Assembly (NCBI RefSeq): GCF_000341105.1
Contig: NZ_ANBB01000069.1
Location: 1 to 51,148 of the forward strand
From: Nocardiopsis potens DSM 45234
Lineage (GTDB): Bacteria; Actinomycetota; Actinomycetes; Streptosporangiales; Streptosporangiaceae
Length of the DNA: 51,148 nucleotides
Direction of reading: 5' to 3'
Of the stretch, positions 42,226 through 51,148 are shown one piece after another (within the stretch, counting starts at the first letter, position 1; each line of letters opens with the position of its first letter). The notes below the pieces were generated by a model. That model was not told the DNA's origin, made no database searches, and saw nothing but the letters and a program-made list of their open reading frames with translations. The translations under genes were made by a program, and so were the position numbers.

Positions 42226-42813
42226 CTACAGGTGCAGCAGCCGGCGGGTGAGCGCCGTCGTGGTGTCGAAGGGGCCCGTGTCGCGGTTGATCTTGACGAG
42301 GAGGCTCGCCCCGAGCCACATGTCGTACAGGGCCTGCGCGGTCTCGCGGGCGGTGCCGTCGACCGCGAGCGACCCGTCCTCCAGGCCCGCGGTGATCGTC
42401 CGCTCCAGCCGGTCGACCATGGCGGCGGTGCCCTCCTTCAGGGCCAGCCGCATCGACTCCGACAGGTCGGAGACCTCCGCGCCGAGCTTGACCGTCAGGC
42501 ATCTGCCCTGGCAGTCGTCGGCGCCCTGCATCTCGCGCCAGTACTCCCAGTAGTTCATCAGGCGCTGCGCCGCGCTCAGCCCGGGCTCGGCGAGGATGCG
42601 GTCCATGTCCGCCAGGTAGTCGGTGTAGTAGGCCCGCATCAGCGCCTCGCCGAAGGCGTCCTTCGACCCGAAGAAGTGGTAGAAGGAGCCCTTCGGGACC
42701 CCGGCGGCGGTGAGGATCTCGTTGATGCCCACCGCCGCGAACCCCTTGCGGGGGAGGATCTGCTGGGCGGCCCTGAGGATGCTGCCGCGGGTGTCGCCCT
42801 GTGTTGCCGTCAT
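42226..42813 (-). CDS. TetR-family repressor of the DJ-1-like and hydrolase genes
   Basis: The 195-aa protein (ATG 42813 with AGGG upstream; ATG 42834 would overlap the operator region) has VGINEILTAAGVPKGSFYHF as HTH and a YcdC/TetR_C-type body containing DDCQGRCLTVKLGAE, with two Cys that could sense electrophiles or oxidants. Its operator occurs before itself and before both neighbouring genes. Aldehyde or electrophile stress is a reasonable signal given a DJ-1-type target (inference). Confidence 0.9.
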   Translation of the reverse strand: MTATQGDTRGSILRAAQQILPRKGFAAVGINEILTAAGVPKGSFYHFFGSKDAFGEALMRAYYTDYLADMDRILAEPGLSAAQRLMNYWEYWREMQGADDCQGRCLTVKLGAEVSDLSESMRLALKEGTAAMVDRLERTITAGLEDGSLAVDGTARETAQALYDMWLGASLLVKINRDTGPFDTTTALTRRLLHL

Positions 42814-42834
42814 GTGCGGCACCCTAGCATCCAT

Positions 42835-42849
42835 TAGACCAGTCGTCTA
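42835..42849. promoter_or_regulatory. TetR operator 2 (autoregulatory)
   Basis: TAGACCAGTCGTCTA, perfect 5-bp arms, is 21 bases upstream of the chosen tetR start. It differs from the other two copies by one or two bases. Confidence 0.75.
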
Positions 42850-42889
42850 TAAGTGGCGACGGAGCCGCCCGGCATCGCGCGGTACGCGC

Positions 42890-43774
<885 letters not shown>

Positions 43775-43775
43775 C

Positions 43776-43790
43776 TATACGACCGGTCTA
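43776..43790. promoter_or_regulatory. TetR operator 3 (hydrolase gene)
   Basis: TATACGACCGGTCTA is the reverse complement of TAGACCGGTCGTATA, matching sites 1 and 2. It is 50 bases upstream of the hydrolase start. Confidence 0.75.
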
Positions 43791-44002
43791 CTCATCGCAC
43801 AACCCTGCCGGCGCGGACGATTCGCGAGGGACCGCGCGCCGCGGCGGCAGGGCGCCCGGCGCGGCCGCACGCCTTTCGGGGCGACGGCCCTCGACCCCCA
43901 TTCCAACCGGTTATGGATACAGGTATTGGACGCGGCACCGAGCGGCCGAGAAGGATGAAGGCAGTGAACCGGGAGCAGATCACCGCGAGCAAGGGAGATT
44001 CC

Positions 44003-44353
44003 ATGTCCGCCCTCCATGCGATCGTCACCGCCGTCACGATCGCGGCCAATGCCGGGATCGCCATCGCCGACTTCGCGAAGGCGAGGTTCGTCCTCGCGAA
44101 CTCGGCCGAGGTGGGCGTGCCCCGGTCCTGGCTTCCGCTGCTGGGAACGCTGAAGGCCGCGGGGGCCGCCGGGCTCGCGCTCGGACTCCTGGGCTTCCGG
44201 TTCGTCGGCATCGCCGCCGCGACCGGACTCGTCCTCTTCTTCCTCGGCGCCCTCGCCGCCCACTTCCGCGCCCGCGTGTTCCACAACATCGCCTTCCCCG
44301 GCGCCTACCTGGCCCTTGCCGCCGCCTCCCTCGTCCTCGCCGCCGCGCACTGA
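44003..44353 (+). CDS. DoxX-like small membrane protein
   Basis: The 116-aa protein has four hydrophobic segments and the DoxX_2-type opening ALHAIVTAVTIAANAGIAIA with FAKARFVLANSAEVGVP. Function is unclear; relatives are linked to redox stress. AAGGGAG precedes ATG 44003, although the frame is open to ATG 43914. ATACAGGTAT at 43918-43927 is a small dyad in the likely promoter. Confidence 0.8.
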   Translation: MSALHAIVTAVTIAANAGIAIADFAKARFVLANSAEVGVPRSWLPLLGTLKAAGAAGLALGLLGFRFVGIAAATGLVLFFLGALAAHFRARVFHNIAFPGAYLALAAASLVLAAAH

Positions 44354-44383
44354 GCGCCGCGATCCCGGGCGCTCCCCCGGCAC

Positions 44384-44415
44384 CCTCCCGGGGCGGTGCG
44401 CACCGCCCCGGGAGG
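44384..44415. terminator. Perfect 32-bp palindrome after the DoxX-like gene
   Basis: Two 16-bp arms meet without a loop, 30 bases after the stop, a strong GC-rich terminator structure. Confidence 0.7.
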
Positions 44416-44569
44416 CCGCGCACGGCCTGCACGATCCATTCACCCCGAGATCCATGAAAAGGCCACAAAAAGCCATTTTTCCGCAATGAGACCCCGAGTG
44501 ATTCGAGTTGGCGAACCGAAAGGAGGCGAAGGCGGTTTCAGCAACCCAAAACCAGACCCGTATTCCAGT

Positions 44570-44596
44570 GTCGGGTTTTCCCCGACCTTGCCGGGG
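44570..44596 (+). promoter_or_regulatory. Mutually exclusive hairpins in the guanine deaminase leader
   Basis: GTCGGG/CCCGAC (44570-44586) and CCCCG/CGGGG (44580-44596) share bases and cannot form together, 90 bases before the deaminase start. The surrounding 44416-44688 is AT-richer than average and gene-free. Attenuation or ligand sensing is possible; I recognise no known riboswitch. Confidence 0.35.
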
Positions 44597-44688
44597 CAAT
44601 TCAGACATGAGTCCTCGCCCATTCGCGTCCACACCGGAGGAAGCGACCGGTGCCCTCTTTTCGCGGTGGGCTCTGGTGGAGGTGACAG

Positions 44689-46983
44689 ATGGACCTCATG
44701 GACACCGCCTACGACAGCGCGGACACCCTTCCCGCCGACTCCCCCGCACCCTTCGACGTCCCCGACGGCGGCTCGACCGTCGCCGTGCGCGGGCAGCTGC
44801 TGTGGTTCCGCGACGACCCCTTCCTCGTGCCCGTCGAGCACGCCATGCGCTATGAGAAGGACGGCCTCCTCGTCTGCGCGGGCGGAAAGATCCGGTACTG
44901 CGGCCCCTACGGGGACGCCGAAGGGCACCTGACCGCGGACGCCGTCCTCGTCGACCACCGGGACAAGATCATCACCCCCGGATTCGTCGACGCCCACGTG
45001 CACTACACCCAGACCGCGATGATCGGCGCCTACGGCGAGAAGCTGATCGAATGGCTGAAGAAGCACGTCTACCCCGAGGAGATGAAGTTCTCCGACCGGT
45101 CCTACGCCGCCGAGATCGCCCACCTCTTCTGCGATGAACTGCTGCGCAGCGGAACCACCACCGCACTGGTCTTCTGCACCACCCACCCGCAATCGGTCGA
45201 CGTGCTCTTCGACGAGGCCGACCGGCGCGGAATGCGGATCGCCGCCGGGAAAGTCCTCATGGACCGCAACGCCCCCGAAGCACTGCTCGACACCTCCGTC
45301 GAGCGGGCCTATGAGCAGTCGCGGGAGCTGATCGAGCGCCGGCACCGCGCCCCGGGCACCCGCGGCGTCTACGCGGTCACCCCCCGGTTCGCCCTGGCCT
45401 GCACCCGGGAGATGCTGCAGGCCGCTGGCGACCTGTGGACCAGCGCCGAAGGCCTGCTCATGCACACCCACGTGTCGGAGAACCCCGACGAGGTCTACCA
45501 GGTGCGCGGGCTGTTCCCGGAGCGCTCGGGCTACCTGGACGTCTACCGCCACTACGGCCTGCTGGGCCCCCGCGCGGTGCTGGCGCACGGGGTCCACCTG
45601 ACCGCCGAGGAGCTGGACACCTGCAGCGGCACCGGCGCGGCCATCGCGCACTGCCCCACCTCCAACCTGTTCCTGGGCAGCGGCCTCTTCCGGCTCCGCG
45701 ACGCCAAGAACCCGGGGCGGCCGGTCAAGGTGGCGCTGGGCACCGACGTGGGCGGCGGCACCGCCTTCTCCCCGCTGAGCACGATGAACGAGGCCTACAA
45801 GGTGGCGGCGCTGGGGAACCACCCCCTCGACGCGGCGCGGATGTTCTACCTGGCCACCAAGGGCGGCGCCACCGCCCTGGGCATGGACGGCCTGATCGGT
45901 TCGCTGGAGGCCGGCCACGAGGCCGACTTCACCGTCCTCGACCCGAAGGCCACTCCCCTGCTGGCCCGGCGCACCGAGAACGGCACCGGCATCGTCGACG
46001 TGCTGTTCGCCCTGGCGATCCTGGGCGGCGACCAGGCCGTCGCGGAGACCTACGTGGCGGGGCGGCGGGCCTACCGGCGCGACACCGGGCCGGCCCCCCG
46101 GCCCAAGCGGACCCGCACCCTCGCCTGGAGCCGCTACGACTGGGAGAGCGACACCTGGCTGCCCGACCGGCCGACGCCGGCCATCGGCTGGCGCGCCCCG
46201 GCGATCGACGCCTATGCGGGCGCCCTGCACTGCGTCTACAACTCCGGCTCGGACGTGCTCCACTGGACGACCTTCGACGGGACGGAGTGGAGCGCACCCG
46301 CGGACCTGGGGTTCAAGGCCGGCCCCACCCCGGGCGTGGCGGCCTACGGCGCCAAGCTGTACTGCGGCTTCGTCCACGACGCGCGCCTCCGGATGACGGC
46401 CTACGACGGCGAGGCGGGCGAATGGGGCTCCCCGCAGCGGATCACCGCCGCGCCGGAGACCGGGTTCCCGCCGGCGCTGGCCGCCTACCACGGGCTGCTC
46501 CACGTGTTCCTGCGCGACCGCAGGACCGAGGGCCGCATCCACTGGGCCTCCTACGACGCCGAGCAGGACCGGTGGAGCGAGTGGCGGCCGCTCTGGCACG
46601 TCGCCTCCTTCGACCCGGTCGCCGCGGCCCCGTTCGCCGGAAGGCTGTACGTGATGTACTCCCCCGGCCGGGAGGGCGGCGAGGAGCAGGACCTGAAGTG
46701 GACCTCCTACGACTCCGAGACCGGCACCTGGGACGGGCACCGGGTCCTGGCCGGCACCGCCGGAACGGCCCGGCCCTCGCTCACGCCCTACAACGGGCTG
46801 CTGTACGCCTGCGGCAACCAGTGGGTCGGCAGCGAGCTGCACGCCTGGACCGCCAGGCTGGGTCCGGACGTCCCGGAGTGGAGCACCCCGCAGCGGAACA
46901 CCCGGATCCACCCGTACTCGGGGTACGGCTTGAGCATGGCCGCCTACAACGGGCTGCTCTACACGGCCTACTTCACGGCCTGA
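44689..46983 (+). CDS. Guanine deaminase (amidohydrolase) with a C-terminal six-bladed beta-propeller-like domain
   Basis: In this 764-aa protein residues 30 to about 465 are an amidohydrolase of the GuaD type: metal motif DAHVHY (101-106), His259/His261 (MHTHVSENP), His300 and Asp353 (GTDVGGG). Residues 478-764 hold repeats of about 45-48 residues with the pattern aYxGxLyxxY-x(8)-LxWTxYD-x(5)-W, seen near 478, 508, 550, 598, 650, 698 and 750; partial first and last units would close a six-bladed ring, as in PLL-like lectins. No signal peptide is seen, so guanine to xanthine conversion would be cytosolic. GGAGG precedes ATG 44689. The added domain is far outside the usual GuaD length. Confidence 0.85.
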   Translation: MDLMDTAYDSADTLPADSPAPFDVPDGGSTVAVRGQLLWFRDDPFLVPVEHAMRYEKDGLLVCAGGKIRYCGPYGDAEGHLTADAVLVDHRDKIITPGFVDAHVHYTQTAMIGAYGEKLIEWLKKHVYPEEMKFSDRSYAAEIAHLFCDELLRSGTTTALVFCTTHPQSVDVLFDEADRRGMRIAAGKVLMDRNAPEALLDTSVERAYEQSRELIERRHRAPGTRGVYAVTPRFALACTREMLQAAGDLWTSAEGLLMHTHVSENPDEVYQVRGLFPERSGYLDVYRHYGLLGPRAVLAHGVHLTAEELDTCSGTGAAIAHCPTSNLFLGSGLFRLRDAKNPGRPVKVALGTDVGGGTAFSPLSTMNEAYKVAALGNHPLDAARMFYLATKGGATALGMDGLIGSLEAGHEADFTVLDPKATPLLARRTENGTGIVDVLFALAILGGDQAVAETYVAGRRAYRRDTGPAPRPKRTRTLAWSRYDWESDTWLPDRPTPAIGWRAPAIDAYAGALHCVYNSGSDVLHWTTFDGTEWSAPADLGFKAGPTPGVAAYGAKLYCGFVHDARLRMTAYDGEAGEWGSPQRITAAPETGFPPALAAYHGLLHVFLRDRRTEGRIHWASYDAEQDRWSEWRPLWHVASFDPVAAAPFAGRLYVMYSPGREGGEEQDLKWTSYDSETGTWDGHRVLAGTAGTARPSLTPYNGLLYACGNQWVGSELHAWTARLGPDVPEWSTPQRNTRIHPYSGYGLSMAAYNGLLYTAYFTA

Positions 46984-47065
46984 ACCGCCGGTGGGGGGCG
47001 GCCGCGGCGACACGGGCCCCGCCGCGGCCCCGCACGGCCCGGCCGGGCGCGCGGAGGCGCGGCCC

Positions 47066-47707
47066 CTACGGCCCCGGCGCCGGCCGGGGCAGGTCCAGGG
47101 CTCGGGCGAGGGCGGCGGTGACGGGGCCGGCCTGGTCGGGAAGGCGCCCGGCGGCCCAGGCGGCGGCCGAGTCGAGGAAGCCGGCCAGGTCCCGCTCCGC
47201 GCCGGCGAGCAGGCGGCGCAGCTCGGTGACGGGCAGTTCGATCACCGGGCCGCCCTCCTGGTCGGCGTCGGCGGTCAGCCGGGCGGTCTCGCCGACGCGT
47301 TCGGCCAGGGGCGAGGGGTCGTGGCCGAAGCCGGCCCGGCCCTCGCCGTCGGTGACCTCGTACCAGTCGCGCCGCTCGTCCAGCCCGCTGCAGCAGCCGG
47401 GGACCAGGACCGCGCCGGTGGCGGTGTCCTGCACTCTGAGCCCGCCGGAGGCGAAGAGGTCGCCCATGGTGAGCAGGCCGTGCAGGAACCCCTGGAGCGG
47501 GTCGCCCGGGCGCGGCGGCCGGCCGTCGACCTCGGGGGCGGGGTCGATGTCGTTGCAGGCCGCGATGGCCATCACCGCCGTGCCGACCTCATCCGGGGCG
47601 AGCCCCCCGCTCAACGGCAAGAGGCTCCACGCCTCGACCCCGGCCACCGGCCACAGGTCGAAGCCCTCGACCGGGTAGACCTCCAGAACGGGCTGCACGA
47701 CGATCAT
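47066..47707 (-). CDS. Conserved-looking hypothetical protein
   Basis: The 213-aa acidic protein starts MIVVQPVLEVYPVEGFDLWP and contains GCCSGLDERRDWYEV and a C-terminal helical part. No signal peptide, membrane segment or familiar domain is visible. Strong codon bias and a well-placed divergent promoter region support a real gene. It is divergent from the small membrane protein at 47778. Confidence 0.65.
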   Translation of the reverse strand: MIVVQPVLEVYPVEGFDLWPVAGVEAWSLLPLSGGLAPDEVGTAVMAIAACNDIDPAPEVDGRPPRPGDPLQGFLHGLLTMGDLFASGGLRVQDTATGAVLVPGCCSGLDERRDWYEVTDGEGRAGFGHDPSPLAERVGETARLTADADQEGGPVIELPVTELRRLLAGAERDLAGFLDSAAAWAAGRLPDQAGPVTAALARALDLPRPAPGP

Positions 47708-47777
47708 GGGAGGATTCTGCCCTACCTCGGCGGGCCGGGAACGGCGGCCGGGGCATGGACGGCATGAACGGCGTCCA

Positions 47778-48140
47778 ATGAACGGCGGCCCCTTCGGCCG
47801 GCGCGGTTTCCCGGGATTTCCGCACGGGAAGCGCGCCGATAATCAAGGGCTTCGGCGTCGAGGCCCGGATACACCATTTGGGGGAGACATATCCCCCGGC
47901 TTCATTGTCTACGCCTCCGTCGTCGGCCTTCTCCTCCTGCTTCTGGGGTGCAGCGTACTGCTGAACTTCGACAGGGTCGCAGGAATCGGCCGCCCAGGAG
48001 GCCCGAAGAGCAGGGAGGAGGCCTACGGGGAATGGGAGTACATGCGGCTCCGCTATATCACCGGGGGAGCGTTCACTCTTTTCGGCGCCCTTGTCCTGGC
48101 CTCGTGCGTCGAGGAGGCCGCGATCATCCTCATGCGATGA
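47778..48140 (+). CDS. Small two-helix membrane protein, unknown function
   Basis: The 120-aa protein has a basic, Gly/Pro-rich N-terminus followed by two hydrophobic helices (FIVYASVVGLLLLLLGCSVL at about 47-66 and ITGGAFTLFGALVLASCV at about 96-113) joined by a charged loop. The frame opens upstream at 47706, but ATG 47778 gives the more plausible protein; its ribosome site is weak. 48141-48384 downstream contains nothing I can support. Confidence 0.55.
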   Translation: MNGGPFGRRGFPGFPHGKRADNQGLRRRGPDTPFGGDISPGFIVYASVVGLLLLLLGCSVLLNFDRVAGIGRPGGPKSREEAYGEWEYMRLRYITGGAFTLFGALVLASCVEEAAIILMR

Positions 48141-48384
48141 AGGCCCGGGCGGCGGCGGGGCAGGCCCGTTCGAAGGCCGCAGGGCCGGGGCGTTCCCGGG
48201 GCGGGCCGGCCGGCGAAACCCTTCTGGCCGCCGGCAATGCCTACTCCTCCCGGCGCGACCAGGGCCGCCTGCGGCGGTGCGGCATCCGGGCGACGTCGTC
48301 GGTGGCGCCGGGGCGGAACCGGCCGGGTCTGCGCACGGGAGCGGGCCGCCCGGCCGCTCCCGGCCCGTATAGCAGGATGGCCTC

Positions 48385-48987
48385 ATGGCCCATGTCGCGC
48401 TTTTCCACTCCGTTCTCGGTCTGCGCACCGCTGAGACCCGCGCCGCCGAGCGGCTGCGTCGCGCCGGGCACGAGGTCACCGTGCCGGATCTGTTCGGCGG
48501 CGCCACCGCCTCCACCCTGGAGGAGGGGTTCCGGCTGCTCGAACGGATCGGTTGGGAGACGGTGGTGAAGCGCGCGCGGCGGTCCCTTGAAGGCGTGCCG
48601 GAGCAGACCGTACTCGCCGGTGTCTCCATGGGTACCGGCGTCGTGGCCGATCTCTTGCCCGAGCGCCCCGCCACCGCGGGCGTTCTCCTCCTGCACGCCG
48701 CCGCGGACCTCTCCGCCGGCCTCCGCCCCGGTCTGCGGGTTCAGCTGCACGCCGCCGACCCGGATGAATTCGCACCGCCCGGGCGGGTCGCCGCTCTGCG
48801 CCGGGCGGCGCAGGAGGCCGGCGCCGATGCGGAGGTCTTCCGCTACCCGGGCGTCGGCCACTTCTACATCGACGATGAGCTCCCCGACCACGACCCGGCG
48901 GCGGCCGAGCTGACCTGGCGCAGAGTGCTGGCCTTCCTCGATCTGCCCGGCACCGCCTCGAAGGCGCAGGCCGCACCCGCTCGATGA
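48385..48987 (+). CDS. Dienelactone hydrolase-like protein
   Basis: The 200-aa alpha/beta hydrolase starts MAHVALFHSVLGLRTAETRA, has the elbow AGVSMGTGV with Ser in place of the Cys usual in dienelactone hydrolases, and His in YPGVGHFYIDD. TATAGC (48368-48373) lies about 12 bases before the start and could be a -10 for a leaderless or short-leader message. Substrate unknown. Confidence 0.8.
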   Translation: MAHVALFHSVLGLRTAETRAAERLRRAGHEVTVPDLFGGATASTLEEGFRLLERIGWETVVKRARRSLEGVPEQTVLAGVSMGTGVVADLLPERPATAGVLLLHAAADLSAGLRPGLRVQLHAADPDEFAPPGRVAALRRAAQEAGADAEVFRYPGVGHFYIDDELPDHDPAAAELTWRRVLAFLDLPGTASKAQAAPAR

Positions 48988-49101
48988 CGGCGGCGGGGGC
49001 GGCCGCCCCGTAGCGGGCGGTCGCGCCCCTGTCCCGACCGGCTCCTGAGCGATGGGGCCCGCTCCGGTGGCGCCGGCGGCCCGGGGCGGACCCCGGCCGG
49101 T

Positions 49102-50139
49102 TCAGGCCGGTGCGGCCTCCAGCAGCGAGAAGCCGTCCGGCGCCGCGGGCAGCGGGTGCACGGTCATCGTGAAGCCCGCCGAGGTCAGCAGCGCGCGGTA
49201 CTCCGGCTCGGTCCGGAAGCGCCCGCCGAGGTTGACGACGGAGGCGACGTCGTCGAGGTAGACGTTCGGCGGCATCGTCCCGTCCACGGCGGCGGGCAGC
49301 ATCTGCTCCACCAGCAGCAGGCGCCCCTGGTCGGTGGTCATGCTCTTGCGGCAGTTGGCCAGGATCGCGGCCACCCGCTCGTCCTCCGGCCAGTTGAAGA
49401 CGACGCTCTTGCACAGGTAGAGGTCCCCGCGCGGGAGGGATTCGAAGAAGTCGCCGGTCCGGATCTCGCAGCGGTCGGCGACGCCGGCCTCGGCCAGCAC
49501 CCGGGGCGCGTGCCCCACCCCGTCCTCGCGGTCGAGCAGGATGCCGCGCAGGTGGGGGTGGGCGGCCAGGACTGCCGCGATGAACGGCCCGCTGCCGCCG
49601 CCGATGTCCACCACCGTTGAGAACGGGCCGAAGTCGTAGCCGTCCACGATGAGCGGAGCGATCGAGCGGGTGTGCTCGATCATCAACCGGTCGACGGTTT
49701 CCCGGAATTCCGGGTTCTCGTACCAGTAGGCCTCGCCGGTGTTCCCCGTGCCGGAGGCGAACTCGCTCGCCTTCCTGCCGGTGCGGACGGCCTGGTCCAG
49801 CGCGGGCCAGGAGCCCCAGGTCCACTCGTCGAGCAGGTAGCCGGCCAGCTCGTGCACCGAGCCGGGCGCGCCCGGCAGCAGCAGCCGCCCGCGCGGGGCG
49901 AGCCGGAAGGCGCCCGGCCGCTCCTCGGTGAGGACCTCGAGTGCGGCCAGCGCCCGCAGCACCCGGGTCAGCGTCGGCCCGTGGGTCGAGGTGGTGCGGG
50001 CCAGCTCGTCGGCGGTCACCGTCGAGTCGCCGATCGCCTCCGGCAGGCGCAGTTTCAGCGCGGCGCCGAGCAGGAACGTGGACGTGTGGCCGTTGAGCAT
50101 CCGGATCAGCTCGGCGTCTTGCCAGGGTCCTTCGACCAT
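49102..50139 (-). CDS. SAM-dependent O-methyltransferase, family 2 (plant-type)
   Basis: The 345-aa protein has an N-terminal dimerisation winged helix (LGAALKLRLPEAIGDS, TLTRVLRALAALEVL) and a Rossmann domain with VVDIGGGSGPFIAAVLAAHP and LDRE. This is the architecture of polyketide/phenol O-methyltransferases such as TcmN or DnrK relatives; the catalytic His is not evident (FNWPEDER occupies the region). ATG 50139 follows GGAGAG. No biosynthetic genes adjoin it. Confidence 0.87.
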   Translation of the reverse strand: MVEGPWQDAELIRMLNGHTSTFLLGAALKLRLPEAIGDSTVTADELARTTSTHGPTLTRVLRALAALEVLTEERPGAFRLAPRGRLLLPGAPGSVHELAGYLLDEWTWGSWPALDQAVRTGRKASEFASGTGNTGEAYWYENPEFRETVDRLMIEHTRSIAPLIVDGYDFGPFSTVVDIGGGSGPFIAAVLAAHPHLRGILLDREDGVGHAPRVLAEAGVADRCEIRTGDFFESLPRGDLYLCKSVVFNWPEDERVAAILANCRKSMTTDQGRLLLVEQMLPAAVDGTMPPNVYLDDVASVVNLGGRFRTEPEYRALLTSAGFTMTVHPLPAAPDGFSLLEAAPA

Positions 50140-50335
50140 CGGGGCTCTCCGTATCCATCGGTGGGTTCGAATTCGGCCGGTCGTGTGAAGGGGGTCGGGT
50201 GAGGGCCGGCCGGCGCTCCGGTGATGCCGGCCGCGGTGAAAGCGGCCGCGCCGAAGACGCCGGCGCGCCGCCGCACCGCCGCTGCCGGTTCGAAGCCCCG
50301 GCTCCGCGTCCGCACGACCCGACACCCGGTGAAAT

Positions 50336-50354
50336 TAAGGCTTGCCTTACCTCA
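50336..50354. promoter_or_regulatory. Iron-box-like dyad (DtxR/IdeR type) upstream of merR
   Basis: TAAGGCTTGCCTTACCTCA contains perfect arms TAAGGC and GCCTTA and matches the 19-bp DtxR-family consensus at about 14 positions by eye. It lies 31 bases before the MerR start. A further dyad CTTGA/TCAAG (50364-50378) is closer to the start and could be the MerR site. Confidence 0.4.
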
Positions 50355-50384
50355 CTTGCCATCTTGAGTCTTCAAGGCGACTTG

Positions 50385-51041
50385 ATGTCAAATGGGCGCA
50401 TGAGCGATCAACACGGCGTCTCGATCGGGCAGGCGGCCGCCCTCTACGGCGTGGCCCCGTCGACCTTGAGGTGGTGGGAGTCCCAGCGGGTCCTTCCCGA
50501 GCCGCCGCGGGCCGGCGGGCGGCGGGTCTACACCGAGGCGGAGCTGCGCCGCGTCGGCCTCGCCTACCTGTGCCGCGTCACCGGGGCGATGCCCCTGGAG
50601 CAGGCGTCCGTCGTCACCTCGGGCAGTCGGAACGCCCACTGGCAGCGCACCGTGAAGCGCCACGCCGAGGTGCTCGAGGAGAAGATCAGGGAGCTGCGGA
50701 GCGCCCGCGAGTACCTGATGCACCTGCTGGAGTGCCCGGGCGACGACATCGTCGAGGAATGCCCGTGGCTCGACGGCGAGCTCAGGGACCGCACGCCCCG
50801 CGGGCGCCTCCCCGAACAGGGCCTGGTCGACGCGGCGCAGTCGGCCCCCCGCCACGGCCCGCTCCCCGGAGGCCGTGACGGAACCGGTGATCCATGTGAC
50901 GGAACCTCTGCGGCCCCGAGCCGCTGCATCGTCTGCGCGGACGCCTTCTCGCAGCCACCCACGGGCCGGCGCCGCCGGTACTGCTCACGCGCATGCCGGC
51001 AGCGGCACTACCGGAAGAACGCACGCCCGCAGCCGGCATAG
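50385..51041 (+). CDS. MerR-family regulator with C-terminal Cys cluster
   Basis: The 218-aa protein has a MerR HTH (SIGQAAALYGVAPSTLRWWE, about 13-32), a helical linker (VKRHAEVLEEKIRELRSARE) and, after a variable region, a C-terminal zinc-finger-like motif CIVC-x15-YCSRACRQRHYR. AAGG precedes ATG 50385; ATG 50400 is an alternative. Such CxxC...CxxxC tails occur in small actinobacterial DNA-binding proteins. It is divergent from the O-methyltransferase 245 bases away and might regulate it. Confidence 0.85.
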   Translation: MSNGRMSDQHGVSIGQAAALYGVAPSTLRWWESQRVLPEPPRAGGRRVYTEAELRRVGLAYLCRVTGAMPLEQASVVTSGSRNAHWQRTVKRHAEVLEEKIRELRSAREYLMHLLECPGDDIVEECPWLDGELRDRTPRGRLPEQGLVDAAQSAPRHGPLPGGRDGTGDPCDGTSAAPSRCIVCADAFSQPPTGRRRRYCSRACRQRHYRKNARPQPA

Positions 51042-51095
51042 CCGCACCGCAGCGCGAACGGCCCTCGCCGTGGCCCTGTCTCCTAAGAGCTCATC

Positions 51096-51148
51096 TCATT
51101 TGGTGAGTCTGCGGAAGCAGATCAACGTGCAGGCGATGCCGGCGAACG
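51096..51148 (-). pseudogene. C-terminal end of an IS5-type transposase (cut by window edge)
   Basis: Reading leftward from the edge, the frame encodes FAGIACTLICFRRLTK and stop at 51096-51098, typical of IS5-type transposase ends. The rest lies outside the window, so I cannot tell whether the element is intact. Confidence 0.55.

Overview
The window is very GC-rich, with strong G/C bias at third codon positions, frequent GTG starts and ATGA/GTGA gene overlaps. It carries SARP, LysR, MerR, ArsR and several TetR regulators, NlpC/P60 and DUF6153-like proteins. This fits a secondary-metabolite-producing actinobacterium, plausibly Nocardiopsis or another Streptosporangiales relative (inferred from gene content; no rRNA or other phylogenetic marker is present).

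Layout. 1-5.3 kb: SulP anion transporter, a LysR regulator, and a divergent purine permease fused in frame to a cytidine-deaminase-fold (guanine deaminase-like) domain. 5.3-13.5 kb: a worn region with shreds of mobile-element genes (DUF2637-like, two NlpC/P60 slivers, IS5 tail, IS481 deletion product), one apparently complete IS982-type element, and three redox genes (NmrA-like, SDR, quinone oxidoreductase) under a TetR whose paired operators I can place at both promoters; then a FabI-type enoyl reductase. 13.5-17.5 kb: ArsR regulator, asparagine synthase, MFS exporter, and a 54-bp perfect palindrome.

18.0-27.6 kb is the most unusual part: a compact run of 12 genes for a carrier-protein pathway without NRPS or PKS megasynthases. 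The first half (AurF-like diiron N-oxygenase, SerRS-like amino acid:carrier-protein ligase, PPTase, ACP, LCMT-type methyltransferase) has the parts expected to load a small amino acid (glycine?) on an ACP, oxidise its nitrogen and O-methylate the product, as in O-methyl-nitronate (enteromycin-like) chemistry. The second half (KASIII, BtrJ-like ATP-grasp ligase, BtrK-like PLP decarboxylase, second ACP, Cys-less KASIII-like half, second PPTase, type II thioesterase) looks like a butirosin-style module that loads an acidic amino acid on a second ACP and decarboxylates it to a beta- or gamma-amino acyl-ACP. A KASIII could join the two. A TetR/PNPOx-like pair (27.7-29.0 kb) closes the locus; the TetR operator recurs twice before the MFS exporter at 16 kb, so exporter and regulator appear to bracket one regulon.

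29.2-41.2 kb: DUF6153-like protein, secreted NlpC/P60 hydrolase, then a linear azol(in)e-containing peptide (LAP/TOMM) RiPP cluster: a 45-aa precursor missed by long-ORF searches, YcaO, a short C protein, an RRE/E1-like protein fused to a SagB-like domain, a second SagB-like dehydrogenase, an ABC exporter, and a convergent SARP/NB-ARC/TPR activator. Three 11-bp-spaced direct repeats upstream of the precursor look like a SARP site. 40.4-51.1 kb: LCMT methyltransferase behind a Zur-like box, a frameshifted DJ-1/PfpI gene and an alpha/beta hydrolase sharing a TetR operator, DoxX-like protein, a guanine deaminase carrying a C-terminal beta-propeller, small hypothetical genes, a dienelactone-hydrolase-like protein, an O-methyltransferase, a MerR regulator with a C-terminal Cys cluster, and the tail of another IS5-type transposase at the edge.
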